A stretch of 6,374 nt of DNA from Methanoregula sp. (GCA_003154335.1 PMDE01000062.1:32588-38961), one strand, 5' to 3'. Numbered from the stretch's first letter, positions 1 through 6,374 are shown. Numbers and translations: made by a program. The notes: generated from the letters alone by a model not told the origin.

Positions 1-1
1 G

Positions 2-253
2 GAGGCGACCAGCACCATAACCGGCGAGGCGTTTAGTATCCACGTGGACCCGCGTGATGAGGAGCTCTGTAAAAAGACGCTTGCTACCCTCGGGATCTCC
101 GCAGATATCCAGACTGATCTCACGACCACTGGTGGTGTCGTGGTGAGCCTGCCCGGTGATTCTGTCGTAATCTCAAACACGGTCGAGTTCCGGCTGCGTC
201 GGGCCCATGAACGTATGAAAATAGAGATCCATACGATTCTTGCCCGGGTGTGA
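2..253 (+). CDS. atpE: A-type ATP synthase subunit E, C-terminal part (5' end outside window)
   Basis: This is the last 83 residues of the peripheral-stalk subunit E (AhaE; V-ATPase E family). With subunit H it forms the stator stalk that holds the A3B3 head against rotation. The frame is open from base 2 to the TGA at 251-253. An in-frame GTG at 44 is only an internal Val codon, because the reading frame and family similarity extend upstream of it. What is visible is the globular C-terminal domain that binds the top of the A/B head. It shows the family-typical stretch GGVVVSLPGDSVVISNTVEFRL, where the Gly-Gly turn, the NT-E-R pattern and the closing helix ending ILARV resemble the end of E subunits. 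Position directly before subunit C supports the call. The N-terminal coiled-coil half and the start are not in the window. Archaeal 'atpE/ahaE' should not be confused with bacterial atpE, the c-ring subunit. Confidence 0.9.
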   Translation, partial: EATSTITGEAFSIHVDPRDEELCKKTLATLGISADIQTDLTTTGGVVVSLPGDSVVISNTVEFRLRRAHERMKIEIHTILARV

Positions 254-255
254 CC

Positions 256-1308
256 ATGGATTATGGGTACATCAATGCACGGATGCGGGGGATGAAGAGC
301 CGGCTCCTTTCCCACCGGGCCCTTGACGACCTGATCCTGAAGCCGGACCTCGAGTCCCTTATCGCTGATCTCGAGAATGGACCGTACCGTGACGATATCA
401 TTGAAGCAAAAGGCCATTTCTCCGGGATCCTCTGTATTGAGTATGCCCTCCGGCAAAATTTCATTAAGACCTTCCGGAAGATCCTGGGGTTTGCACGACA
501 GGAATCTGAGGCTGAGCAGTATATACGGATTTTCCTGCACCGCTGGGATGTCCAGAACATCAAGACGATCCTCCGCGGAAAGAACATACATATAACCAAT
601 GAGGAGATCGCCGATTGCCTTGTGCCGGCGGGGGAACTTGACGAGGCAACTTTCCGGGAGCTGCTCAGACAACCTGACGTGAGAGGTGTAATCGACCTGC
701 TGGCGACATGGAGGATCCGATATGCGGAGCCCCTCACAGCGTCTTTCCCTGAATTTGCGAAGACCAGGGATCTTGCTATCCTTGAATGTGCCCTCGACCG
801 CTTCTATTATGCCGACGCTCTTGCAGGGGTCAGAGCTGCTGGCTATAACAACACCCTGATCCGCGATATTCTCTCGGTTGAGATTGATGTTGTGAACCTC
901 CGGACTGTGCTCCGGATGGTCAGGGACCATGTGGATCCGGCCGCCGCCCGGCGGTATCTTATTTACGGAGGGAAGGAGTTTGACGAAAAGATGCTCATCG
1001 GGTTCCTTGCCCTCCCTACAATAGGCGATGTGGTAAAATCACTGGTCTCTACAAGATATCGTTTTCTGGCCGACATTCCCGAATCCGTCGTGCGATCCCA
1101 AAAGATCTCGGTGATCGAGAAAGAGCTCGAACGGTTCCTCATCAGGAAAGGCGTGGGGGCATTCCGCCTCGACCCGCTAAGCATCGCCTCGGTCATTGGG
1201 TACTTCTGGGCCAAGTTCAACGAAATTACCAACATCCGGATCATCTCCCGGTGCAAGACTGCAGATTTCCCCGTGGAGCATCTTAAGGAGGAGCTGGTCT
1301 ATGTATAA
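256..1308 (+). CDS. atpC: A-type ATP synthase subunit C (AhaC, V-ATPase d-like)
   Basis: Subunit C is the funnel-shaped socket that couples the D/F shaft to the membrane rotor ring. It is 350 residues, the usual length for AhaC/V-ATPase subunit d. I chose the ATG at 256 (MDYGYINARMRGMKSRL), which matches the family start and follows the subunit E stop by 2 nt. A GTG at 250 would add only Met-Thr and overlap the E stop. A GGGTG just upstream of the ATG is a plausible weak ribosome site. The protein is largely helical and shows the threefold internal repeat of this family. The repeats carry related motifs: WDVQNIKTILRG (about 97-108), EIDVVNLRTVLRM (about 209-221) and DPLSIASVIGYFWAKFNEITNIRIISR near the C terminus (about 306-332). 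The last is the most conserved part of the family. The end overlaps subunit F by 8 nt, so the two are probably translationally coupled. Confidence 0.95.
   Translation: MDYGYINARMRGMKSRLLSHRALDDLILKPDLESLIADLENGPYRDDIIEAKGHFSGILCIEYALRQNFIKTFRKILGFARQESEAEQYIRIFLHRWDVQNIKTILRGKNIHITNEEIADCLVPAGELDEATFRELLRQPDVRGVIDLLATWRIRYAEPLTASFPEFAKTRDLAILECALDRFYYADALAGVRAAGYNNTLIRDILSVEIDVVNLRTVLRMVRDHVDPAAARRYLIYGGKEFDEKMLIGFLALPTIGDVVKSLVSTRYRFLADIPESVVRSQKISVIEKELERFLIRKGVGAFRLDPLSIASVIGYFWAKFNEITNIRIISRCKTADFPVEHLKEELVYV
1285..1293 (+). promoter_or_regulatory. Ribosome binding site for subunit F
   Basis: AAGGAGGAG lies inside the end of subunit C, 7-9 nt before the ATG at 1301, and matches the anti-Shine-Dalgarno sequence (CCUCC). 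It decides the F start: the open frame runs further upstream to 1196, but no such site precedes the earlier starts. Confidence 0.8.
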
Positions 1309-1621
1309 GGTTGTCGTCGTCACCGACAAAGACCGGGCAACGGGGTTCCGTCTCGCGGGTGCCGAGGTGCTAGAGGCCGGGACCAGCGAGGAGGCAAAGA
1401 AGGTGATCCCCGGACTATTGTACCGTGACGATATCGGGATCGTGGTTGTCAACGAGGAGTACATGCTTTCACTTGACGAGAAGATGATGGACCGGATCGA
1501 AAAAATGCACCGCCCGCTCATTATTCCGCTTCCCTCGAAATCGAAAGAAATCGACCGGCGGACATACATTGAGCGGCTCTTGCGGAAAGCTATCGGGTAC
1601 AATATCGTCTTAAAGAGGTGA
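1301..1621 (+). CDS. atpF: A-type ATP synthase subunit F (AhaF)
   Basis: Subunit F is the small central-stalk subunit that binds D and, in the family, influences ATPase activity. The product is 106 residues, the normal length (about 100) for AhaF/V-ATPase F. It starts MYKVVVVTDKDRATGFRLAGAE, a Rossmann-like beta-alpha opening with the characteristic TGFRLAG motif (about residues 14-20). A second strand IGIVVVNEEY (about 45-54) follows, then PLIIPLPSK (about 72-80). It ends in a helix carrying IERLLRKAIGYNIVLK, as in the mobile C-terminal helix of the family. The frame is open back to base 1196, but that extension lies in the wrong frame of subunit C and has no family likeness. The ATG at 1301 with GGAGG upstream is the real start. 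The start overlaps the end of subunit C in ATGTATAA, and a 4-nt gap separates the stop from subunit A. Confidence 0.95.
   Translation: MYKVVVVTDKDRATGFRLAGAEVLEAGTSEEAKKVIPGLLYRDDIGIVVVNEEYMLSLDEKMMDRIEKMHRPLIIPLPSKSKEIDRRTYIERLLRKAIGYNIVLKR
1615..1621 (+). promoter_or_regulatory. Strong ribosome binding site for subunit A
   Basis: GAGGTGA, a full match to the methanogen anti-Shine-Dalgarno sequence (UCACCUC), ends 4 nt before the ATG at 1626. Its TGA is also the stop codon of subunit F, so termination of F and initiation of A are physically superimposed. Ribosomes finishing F can reload on A. Confidence 0.8.
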
Positions 1622-1625
1622 GGAT

Positions 1626-3365
1626 ATGATCACGGGAACAATTGTACGGATTTCAGGCCCGGTCATTATCGCCCACGATATGAGAGGGTCGAAAATGTAT
1701 GACGTGGTGAAAGTCGGTGGTGATGCCCTACGGGGGGAGATCATCCGGCTCGAAGGTGATGACGCTGTCATCCAGGTCTACGAGGATACGACCGGCCTTA
1801 TGCTCGGTGAACCAGTCGTGGATACCGAACAACCCCTTTCTGTGGAGCTCGGCCCCGGTCTCCTTGCGTCGATCTATGATGGGGTCCAGCGCCCCCTGCC
1901 CGTGCTTATGCAGAAGAGCGGAGATTTCATCGCCCGGGGAATCTATGCCCCCGGCCTCGCCAGGGAAAAGAAGTGGGAGTTTGTTCCATCCGTTAAAAAA
2001 GGCGATAAGGTTATTGCCGGGGACGTCATCGGAACCGTGCAGGAATTCCATTTCGAGCACCGGATCCTAGCCCCTCACGGCACGGCCGGGACGGTGACGG
2101 ATATTACCCCCGGTTCGTTCACGGTCGAAGAACCTGTCTGCACACTTGATGGCACGACCAGGCTTTCACTGATGCAGGTCTGGCCGGTCCGGATCCCCCG
2201 GCCCCATACGAAGAAACTCGACCCGGTCCTCCCCCTGATCACCGGGCAACGGGTCTTTGACTGCATCTTCCCGGTCACCAAGGGTGGTACGGCGATGATC
2301 CCGGGCGGGTTTGGTACCGGCAAAACAGTTTCGGAGCAGACGCTGGCCAAGTGGGCAGATACACAGGTCGTTGTATATATAGGCTGCGGGGAGCGGGGTA
2401 ACGAGATGACCGATGTACTCGCCGAGTTCCCCGAACTTGTCGACCCCCGGACTGGTCTGCCCCTCATCGAACGGACGATCCTGATCGCCAACACCTCGAA
2501 CATGCCGGTCGCAGCCCGCGAGGCTTCCATCTACACAGGGATCACGATAGCTGAGTACTTCCGGGACATGGGCTACGATGTCGCCCTGATGGCAGACTCG
2601 ACCTCGCGGTGGGGCGAGGCGCTGCGGGAGGTCTCTGGGCGACTCGAGGAGATGCCAGGTGAGGAAGGGTACCCCGCCTACCTCGCGACCCGGCTCTCCG
2701 CATTCTACGAGCGGGCGGGAAGAGTGGTCTGTCTGGGCTCCGGGGAACGGAACGGATCGGTTACAGTCGTCGGAGCAGTATCGCCGGCCGGCGGCGACTT
2801 CTCGGAGCCTATCACCCAGAATACGCTGCGGGTGGTCGGTACCTTCTGGGCGCTGGATACGAACCTTGCCTACCGCCGGCATTTCCCCGCGGTCAACTGG
2901 ATCAAGAGCTACTCCCTCTATATCGACAGTATCTCGGAATGGTACGTGAAGAATATTGCCCTGGACTGGCGGGAGCTGCGGGAGAAAGCGATGTACCTGC
3001 TCCAGAAGGAAGTCGAGTTGCAGGAGATCGTCCAACTGGTGGGTCCCGACGCCCTTCCCGAGAGCGAGAAAGCGATTCTCGATGTTACCCGGATGATCCG
3101 CGAGGACTTCCTCCAGCAGGGCGCTTACAGCGATACCGACTCATTCTGCCCTGTCGATAAGCAGTACCTGATGCTCAGGGTGATCATGACCTACTTCGAG
3201 CACATGAACGTTGCGATGGGCCGTGGCGTAACGCTCCGGCAGGTTCAGGCACTCCCGATACGGGCCGGCATCGGCAGGATGAAGGACATACAGGACACCG
3301 AAGCAATACGGGCCATGGTAGGCGATATCGAGCAACAGCTCTCAAACCTGGTGGTGGAGAAATGA
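1626..3365 (+). CDS. atpA: A-type ATP synthase catalytic subunit A
   Basis: Subunit A is the catalytic subunit of the A3B3 head and makes ATP from ADP and Pi on the cytoplasmic side. It is 579 residues, full length for the family and free of an intein. Domains in order: N-terminal beta barrel (about 1-75, with VIQVYEDTTGL near 48-58); the extra 'bulge' domain that distinguishes A subunits from F1-beta (about 110-190); the nucleotide-binding domain; and a helical C-terminal domain. Catalytic features are the P-loop GGFGTGKT at 227-234 (Lys233), GERGNEM at 255-261 with the catalytic Glu256, the Walker B strand VALMADSTSRW at 319-329 (Asp324), and EEGYPAYL after it. Farther on are QNTLRVVGTFWALD and HFPAVNWIKSYSLY, both family signatures. 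The P-loop differs from the archaeal GPFGSGKT at two positions (Pro to Gly, Ser to Thr), and the Walker B region has SRWGEAL where SRWAEAL is usual. The stop overlaps the start of subunit B as ATGA. Confidence 0.98.
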   Translation: MITGTIVRISGPVIIAHDMRGSKMYDVVKVGGDALRGEIIRLEGDDAVIQVYEDTTGLMLGEPVVDTEQPLSVELGPGLLASIYDGVQRPLPVLMQKSGDFIARGIYAPGLAREKKWEFVPSVKKGDKVIAGDVIGTVQEFHFEHRILAPHGTAGTVTDITPGSFTVEEPVCTLDGTTRLSLMQVWPVRIPRPHTKKLDPVLPLITGQRVFDCIFPVTKGGTAMIPGGFGTGKTVSEQTLAKWADTQVVVYIGCGERGNEMTDVLAEFPELVDPRTGLPLIERTILIANTSNMPVAAREASIYTGITIAEYFRDMGYDVALMADSTSRWGEALREVSGRLEEMPGEEGYPAYLATRLSAFYERAGRVVCLGSGERNGSVTVVGAVSPAGGDFSEPITQNTLRVVGTFWALDTNLAYRRHFPAVNWIKSYSLYIDSISEWYVKNIALDWRELREKAMYLLQKEVELQEIVQLVGPDALPESEKAILDVTRMIREDFLQQGAYSDTDSFCPVDKQYLMLRVIMTYFEHMNVAMGRGVTLRQVQALPIRAGIGRMKDIQDTEAIRAMVGDIEQQLSNLVVEK

Positions 3366-4768
3366 AACCTCTATCACTCGTAACCCGGGAGTACCGGACA
3401 ATAGATTACGTTTCGGGTCCCCTTGTTTTCGTCAGCAATGTGAAAGGTGCCGCGTACGGGGAGATGGTGAGGATCAGGCTCCGCGACGGCGAGGAGCGGA
3501 CCGGCCAGGTGCTCGATCTCTCGGAAGAGCATGCAGTTGTCCAGGTCTTTGAAGGGACACGGGGAATTGACACGGACGCGACCATGGTCCGGTTCACTGG
3601 GGAGCCGGCCCGGATCAATGTCTCGCTTGACATGCTGGGACGGGTCTTCACCGGGGTCGGGAAGGCACGGGATGGCCGCCCGGAGATCATCCCGGAGGCA
3701 GTGCTCGACATCGCCGGCACCCCAATCAACCCCTCGGCACGGGACAAGCCGGCAGACTTTATCCAGACCGGCATGTCCGCCATTGACGGGCTCAATACGC
3801 TGGTCCGGGGCCAGAAACTGCCTATCTTCTCGGGTGCCGGCCTACCGGCGAGCAAGCTTGCCGCCCAGATCGCCAGGCAGTCAAAGGTGCTCGGCGAGGG
3901 GGAGCAGTTCGCGGTAGTCTTCGTCGCGATGGGCATCACGAACAAGGAAGCCTCATTCTTCATGCGGGACTTCGAACAGACAGGGGCCCTTGACCGTGTG
4001 GTCTTTTTCATGAACCTCGCTGACGATCCGACGGTGGAGCGGCTCGCCGCCCCCCGCTGCGGCCTTGCAGCGGCCGAATTCCTTGCCTTCACCCACAACC
4101 TGCACGTGCTCGTCATCCTGACGGACATGATTAACTACTGCGAGGCACTCCGCGAGATCTCGACAGCCCGCGAAGAGGTGCCCGGTCGACGGGGCTATCC
4201 TGGTTACATGTACACCGATCTCTCGTCTATCTACGAACGGGCGGGAAGGCTCAAAGGGCGGAAGGGGTCCATCACCCAGATCCCGATCCTGACCATGCCC
4301 GATGATGACATCACTCATCCGGTACCCGACCTCACTGGCTACATCACCGAGGGGCAGATCGTCCTCTCCCGTGATCTCTTCCGCCGTGGTGCCGATCCAC
4401 CGGTGGACGCACTCCCCTGCCTCTCCCGGCTCATGAACCTCGGGATTGGCCCGGGCAAGACCCGGGAAGATCACCGGGGCGTGGCTGACCAGCTCTACGC
4501 ATCATATGCTTATGGTCGCGACCTCCGCCGGCTCGTTGCGATCGTAGGCGAGGAAGCCCTGACCGACCTGGACAAGAAGTATCTGAAGTTTGCCGACATG
4601 TTTGAGAAGCAGTTCATCACACAGGGGAATGACGATCGCCCGATTGAGACCACACTTGCCATCGCGTGGGACCTCTTTGCGATTCTGCCCGAGGATGAGC
4701 TGAAGCGGATCAAACGGGAGTTCATCGCTAAATACCACCCCGCCCATACAAAGTCTGTGGGAGAATAA
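3362..4768 (+). CDS. atpB: A-type ATP synthase regulatory subunit B
   Basis: Subunit B is the non-catalytic partner that alternates with A in the A3B3 head and lends an arginine to the catalytic site at the interface. It is 468 residues, close to the family length of about 460. The N-terminal beta barrel starts SLVTREYRTIDYVSGPLVFV. The nucleotide domain has the degenerate P-loop region FSGAGLPASKLAAQIARQ (about 156-173), as expected for B, which lacks a true GKT. It is followed by MGITNKEASFFMRDFEQTGAL and NLADDPTVERLAAPR. The sequence LPCLSRLM carries Arg356, the likely arginine finger, and GPGKTREDH follows. The C-terminal helical domain ends FIAKYHP. Where most B subunits I remember read LPxNELAAQ or LPHNxLAAQ, this one has LPASKLAAQ. 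The ATG overlaps the stop of A in ATGA with a GGTGG upstream, so the 1:1 A:B ratio is likely supported by translational coupling. Confidence 0.98.
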   Translation: MKPLSLVTREYRTIDYVSGPLVFVSNVKGAAYGEMVRIRLRDGEERTGQVLDLSEEHAVVQVFEGTRGIDTDATMVRFTGEPARINVSLDMLGRVFTGVGKARDGRPEIIPEAVLDIAGTPINPSARDKPADFIQTGMSAIDGLNTLVRGQKLPIFSGAGLPASKLAAQIARQSKVLGEGEQFAVVFVAMGITNKEASFFMRDFEQTGALDRVVFFMNLADDPTVERLAAPRCGLAAAEFLAFTHNLHVLVILTDMINYCEALREISTAREEVPGRRGYPGYMYTDLSSIYERAGRLKGRKGSITQIPILTMPDDDITHPVPDLTGYITEGQIVLSRDLFRRGADPPVDALPCLSRLMNLGIGPGKTREDHRGVADQLYASYAYGRDLRRLVAIVGEEALTDLDKKYLKFADMFEKQFITQGNDDRPIETTLAIAWDLFAILPEDELKRIKREFIAKYHPAHTKSVGE

Positions 4769-4770
4769 CC

Positions 4771-5451
4771 ATGGAGCAGGTCAAGCCCACCCGGATGGAG
4801 CTGATGAAAAAGAAGGCCCAGATCCGCCTTGCCGAACAGGGACGTGACCTCCTTCGGGAAAAGATGGATGCGCTGATCCGGGAGTTTTTCAAGATCCTCT
4901 CAACGGTCTCCGACTCGCGGGACGAGCTTGAGCTGGTCTCGCAGGCAGCAGACCTCGCCCTCCTCATTGCTCAGGCTACCGATGACCCCGTTGCCCTGAA
5001 GTCCGCCGGGTTTGCCACCCGCCGCTCGATCACGGTAGACATTACCGGAAAGAACATCATGGGTGTCTCCGTTCCGGTGATCGAGAAGAAACGGGTGTCC
5101 AAAACCATTCTTGAGCGAGGCTACGGGGTCATTGCAACGAGCGCCCGCATCGATGAGACGGCCGAGCGGTTCGAGGCGGAGCTCGACCTGTTGATCAAGC
5201 TTGCCGAGACCGAGACTGCAATGCGCCGGCTCGGGGCCGAGATCCAGATGAACCGAAGGCGGGTTAATGCGCTCGAACAGATCCTGATCCCTGAACTGAA
5301 AAGTGAAGTGAAATATATCAAGAATGCAATAGAGGAGCGGGAGCGGGAGGATTTGTTCCGGCTCAAGAAAGTCAAGAGTATCCTTGAACGGAAGAAGAAG
5401 AAGGGAAGGGAGAAGAAACTGGGAATTGAGGGGCGCCCCCATATGTTTTGA
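4771..5451 (+). CDS. atpD: A-type ATP synthase subunit D (central rotor shaft)
   Basis: Subunit D is the long antiparallel coiled coil that turns inside the A3B3 head, equivalent in role to F1-gamma. It is 226 residues, within the usual 200-250. The N-terminal helix shows the family opening VKPTRMELMKKKAQIRLAEQGRDLLREKMDALIREFF (about 4-40). The middle section has NIMGVSVPVIE (about 95-105). The C-terminal helix has the signature NRRRVNALEQILIPEL (about 161-176). It ends in a very basic tail rich in Lys and Arg (about 198-216), with a short hydrophobic end. The ATG at 4771 is 2 nt after the subunit B stop and is preceded by GGGAG. This is the last + strand gene of the operon. The Methanosarcina operon has a further small gene (ahaG) after D, and none is seen here. 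The TGA stop sits in a TGATCA palindrome at the head of an AT-rich terminator region. Confidence 0.97.
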   Translation: MEQVKPTRMELMKKKAQIRLAEQGRDLLREKMDALIREFFKILSTVSDSRDELELVSQAADLALLIAQATDDPVALKSAGFATRRSITVDITGKNIMGVSVPVIEKKRVSKTILERGYGVIATSARIDETAERFEAELDLLIKLAETETAMRRLGAEIQMNRRRVNALEQILIPELKSEVKYIKNAIEEREREDLFRLKKVKSILERKKKKGREKKLGIEGRPHMF

Positions 5452-5555
5452 TCAGACTATTATTTGATTTTTTAATCGGATTTTGATTTCAATATTTCAA
5501 TCGCGCAGATCTCAAAAAGTCGGCCTGATCTTTAAAAAAACCAGGAATCCCTCTG
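5452..5555. other. Convergent intergenic spacer between subunits D and I
   Basis: This 104-nt spacer is far richer in A and T than the genes around it. Its left part holds the T tracts that probably end the + operon. Its right part holds the A7/T7 tract of the opposing terminator. Between them is a perfect tandem repeat of the 8-mer ATTTCAAT (5486-5493 and 5494-5501), too short to assign a role. A small open frame running through here and into the end of the opposite gene (5483-5683) lacks a ribosome site and any recognisable protein, and I do not call it a gene. Confidence 0.7.
5460..5501 (+). terminator. Oligo-T terminator of the E-C-F-A-B-D operon
   Basis: Just after the subunit D stop the + strand carries clustered T runs: TTTGATTTTTTAATC (T6 at 5468-5473), then GGATTTTGATTTC and ATATTTC. 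Archaeal RNA polymerase commonly stops at such U-rich tracts without a stable hairpin. A short GATT/AATC inverted repeat flanks the T6, but it is too weak to count as a stem. The assignment rests on position and base composition. Confidence 0.6.
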
Positions 5556-5567
5556 CTATTCCTTTGG
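5534..5567 (-). terminator. Hairpin plus T7 terminator of subunit I gene
   Basis: On the minus strand the bases 5567 to 5558 (CCAAAGGAAT) can pair with 5548 to 5541 (ATTCCTGG). This gives about 8 base pairs with a 2-nt bulge and a 9-nt loop, followed directly by seven T (5540 to 5534). The subunit I stop codon TAG (5558-5556) lies at the stem-loop boundary, so the terminator overlaps the end of the gene. It looks like an intrinsic terminator. Pairing was done by eye. Confidence 0.55.
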
Positions 5568-6374
5568 CCTCTCCCTATCAGCCACGATCCGGGCAAACGG
5601 CTTGTATGCCGTACCCCCTCCCTCATAGAATTTTGAGAAGAACTCTACAAGGTGGAGACGAACAGAGTGGATGGTGGGGCTGAACATGGCAAGCACGAGG
5701 TTGAGGATATGGAGTAAGACAGCGATGAAGATGCCGATGATGGCTATTTCAAAGGCCCCGCTCAGCTTGTTTGCAACTATGGCCAGGATCACCGATGCCA
5801 TGCCGATCGCCATAAGGCGGGCGTAAGAGAGGATGTTTCCCACGGTGCTCATGACCTCGATCGTGCCAAATACCCCGGCCCCATATATGACAAGGGGAAG
5901 GCCGGCGACAATAAGGGCGGCTGCCGGGTAAACCGCCCCTCCGGGTACGGCACCGGCCAGCGCCACCAGCAGGACGATAATACCGGAGATTACAAGGAGC
6001 ATTCCCGAGCGTTCCGCGAGGTGCCGGCGGTTCTTCAGGATGATAGCATTCCGGATACCGATGGTGAGTCCTAAAAAGACATGGACAACGCCTATGGAAA
6101 CAGCAAGGATCAGCATCGGGATGATCGCCTCTGCCCGGTTCCACGTAATGCCGAGGAGCTGCACTGGTTGGATCCATCCCATCTGCTCCCCGAGGTCCCC
6201 GAAGAACTCTCCGAAGAGGAACCCGAAGATGATTGCCGGGAGAGAGGAGATGATGAGCATTCCGGCAATGTTCCGTGCAAAAGCGATTGTCTGGTAGCGG
6301 TGCCGGACGATGAACCCGGTGGTAAGGATGATAAGCCCATAGCCAATGTCGCCTACCATGATCCCAAAGAAGAG
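5556..6374 (-). CDS. atpI: A-type ATP synthase subunit I, C-terminal membrane part (5' end outside window)
   Basis: Subunit I (AhaI; V-ATPase subunit a family) is the membrane stator. Its C-terminal half forms the two half-channels that carry ions to and from the rotor ring. Bases 6374 down to 5556 encode 272 residues; the family is usually about 650, so more than half, including the cytoplasmic N-terminal domain, lies outside. The frame is open to the window edge and reads LFFGIMVGDIGYGL, a family motif, so the ATG at 6359 is internal. Several hydrophobic segments follow. The key helix has NILSYARLMAIGMA, whose Arg (residue 186 of the visible part) corresponds to the essential Arg735 of yeast Vph1p. 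Near the end, HSVRLHLVEFFSKFYEGGG is the conserved closing motif, and its Arg239 aligns with Vph1p Arg799. Counting back, yeast Glu789 aligns with Ala here. The gene faces the operon, an unusual position since ahaI normally lies between H and K at the operon head. Confidence 0.95.
   Translation of the reverse strand, partial: LFFGIMVGDIGYGLIILTTGFIVRHRYQTIAFARNIAGMLIISSLPAIIFGFLFGEFFGDLGEQMGWIQPVQLLGITWNRAEAIIPMLILAVSIGVVHVFLGLTIGIRNAIILKNRRHLAERSGMLLVISGIIVLLVALAGAVPGGAVYPAAALIVAGLPLVIYGAGVFGTIEVMSTVGNILSYARLMAIGMASVILAIVANKLSGAFEIAIIGIFIAVLLHILNLVLAMFSPTIHSVRLHLVEFFSKFYEGGGTAYKPFARIVADRERPKE

Noticed and set aside
1196..1300. Upstream extension of the subunit F frame (35 extra residues)
   Set aside because: It overlaps the most conserved end of subunit C, has no family similarity and no ribosome site. 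The ATG at 1301 has GGAGG and gives the normal length.
2301..2335. Possible intein insertion at the subunit A P-loop
   Set aside because: Several archaeal A subunits carry an intein at this site, but here the P-loop is continuous and the protein has the normal uninterrupted length of 579 residues.
2166..3035. 289-residue open frame on the minus strand within subunit A
   Set aside because: It is an antisense shadow of a certain gene. The translation is rich in Gly, Pro, Asp and Arg, resembles no family I know, and has no ribosome site. High-GC codon bias in the real gene keeps the opposite frame open.
3406..4128. 240-residue open frame on the minus strand within subunit B
   Set aside because: The same kind of antisense shadow: Ser/Arg/Pro-rich low-complexity wording under a well-conserved gene.
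5486..5501. Tandem ATTTCAAT repeat as a possible CRISPR remnant or attachment site
   Set aside because: It is two adjacent 8-mers with no spacer, no further copies in the window and no integrase or Cas gene nearby. It is most likely chance in AT-rich sequence.
5483..5683. 66-residue open frame on the + strand across the spacer and the end of subunit I
   Set aside because: It lacks a ribosome site, lies inside terminator sequence and antisense to a conserved coding end, and has no recognisable protein features.
6357..6359. ATG at 6359 (minus) as the true start of a short membrane protein
   Set aside because: The frame is open to the window edge and the upstream residues LFFGI complete the conserved FFGIMVGDIGYG motif of subunit I, so this Met is internal.

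Overview
This window is most of the catalytic and central-stalk half of an archaeal A-type (A1Ao) ATP synthase operon. Everything that reads as a gene belongs to this one complex. The gene order E-C-F-A-B-D, the protein sequences, the moderately high GC content and the anti-SD-matching GAGGTGA/GGAGG ribosome sites point to a methanogenic euryarchaeon. The protein wording suggests the Methanomicrobiales (Methanoregula, Methanolinea or Methanospirillum-like). That placement is from memory of the families and has not been searched.

Layout: the window opens inside the end of subunit E (peripheral stalk; bases 2-253, 5' end missing). It continues on the + strand with subunit C (256-1308, funnel/central stalk foot), F (1301-1621, small central-stalk subunit), A (1626-3365, catalytic ATPase), B (3362-4768, regulatory nucleotide-site subunit) and D (4771-5451, central rotor shaft). 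The genes are packed as in a single co-translated transcript: 2-nt gaps at E/C and B/D, an 8-nt overlap at C/F, a 4-nt gap at F/A and an ATGA overlap at A/B. After D comes a 104-nt AT-rich convergent spacer (5452-5555). It holds an oligo-T terminator for the + operon and a hairpin plus T7 terminator for the opposite strand. On the minus strand, facing the operon, is the C-terminal membrane part of subunit I (5556-6374, 5' end beyond the window).

Together the genes encode the A3B3 hexamer, the D/F/C shaft that connects it to the membrane rotor, part of the peripheral stalk (E) and the membrane stator (I) that carries ions past the rotor ring. The ring subunit K (c) and stalk subunit H are not in the window, so the coupling ion (H+ or Na+) cannot be judged here.

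The most notable points are the placement of subunit I as a convergent gene at the far end of the operon, rather than between H and K at its head, and a P-loop in subunit A that reads GGFGTGKT instead of the archaeal GPFGSGKT. I see no sign of an undescribed system, mobile element, CRISPR array, RNA gene or intein.
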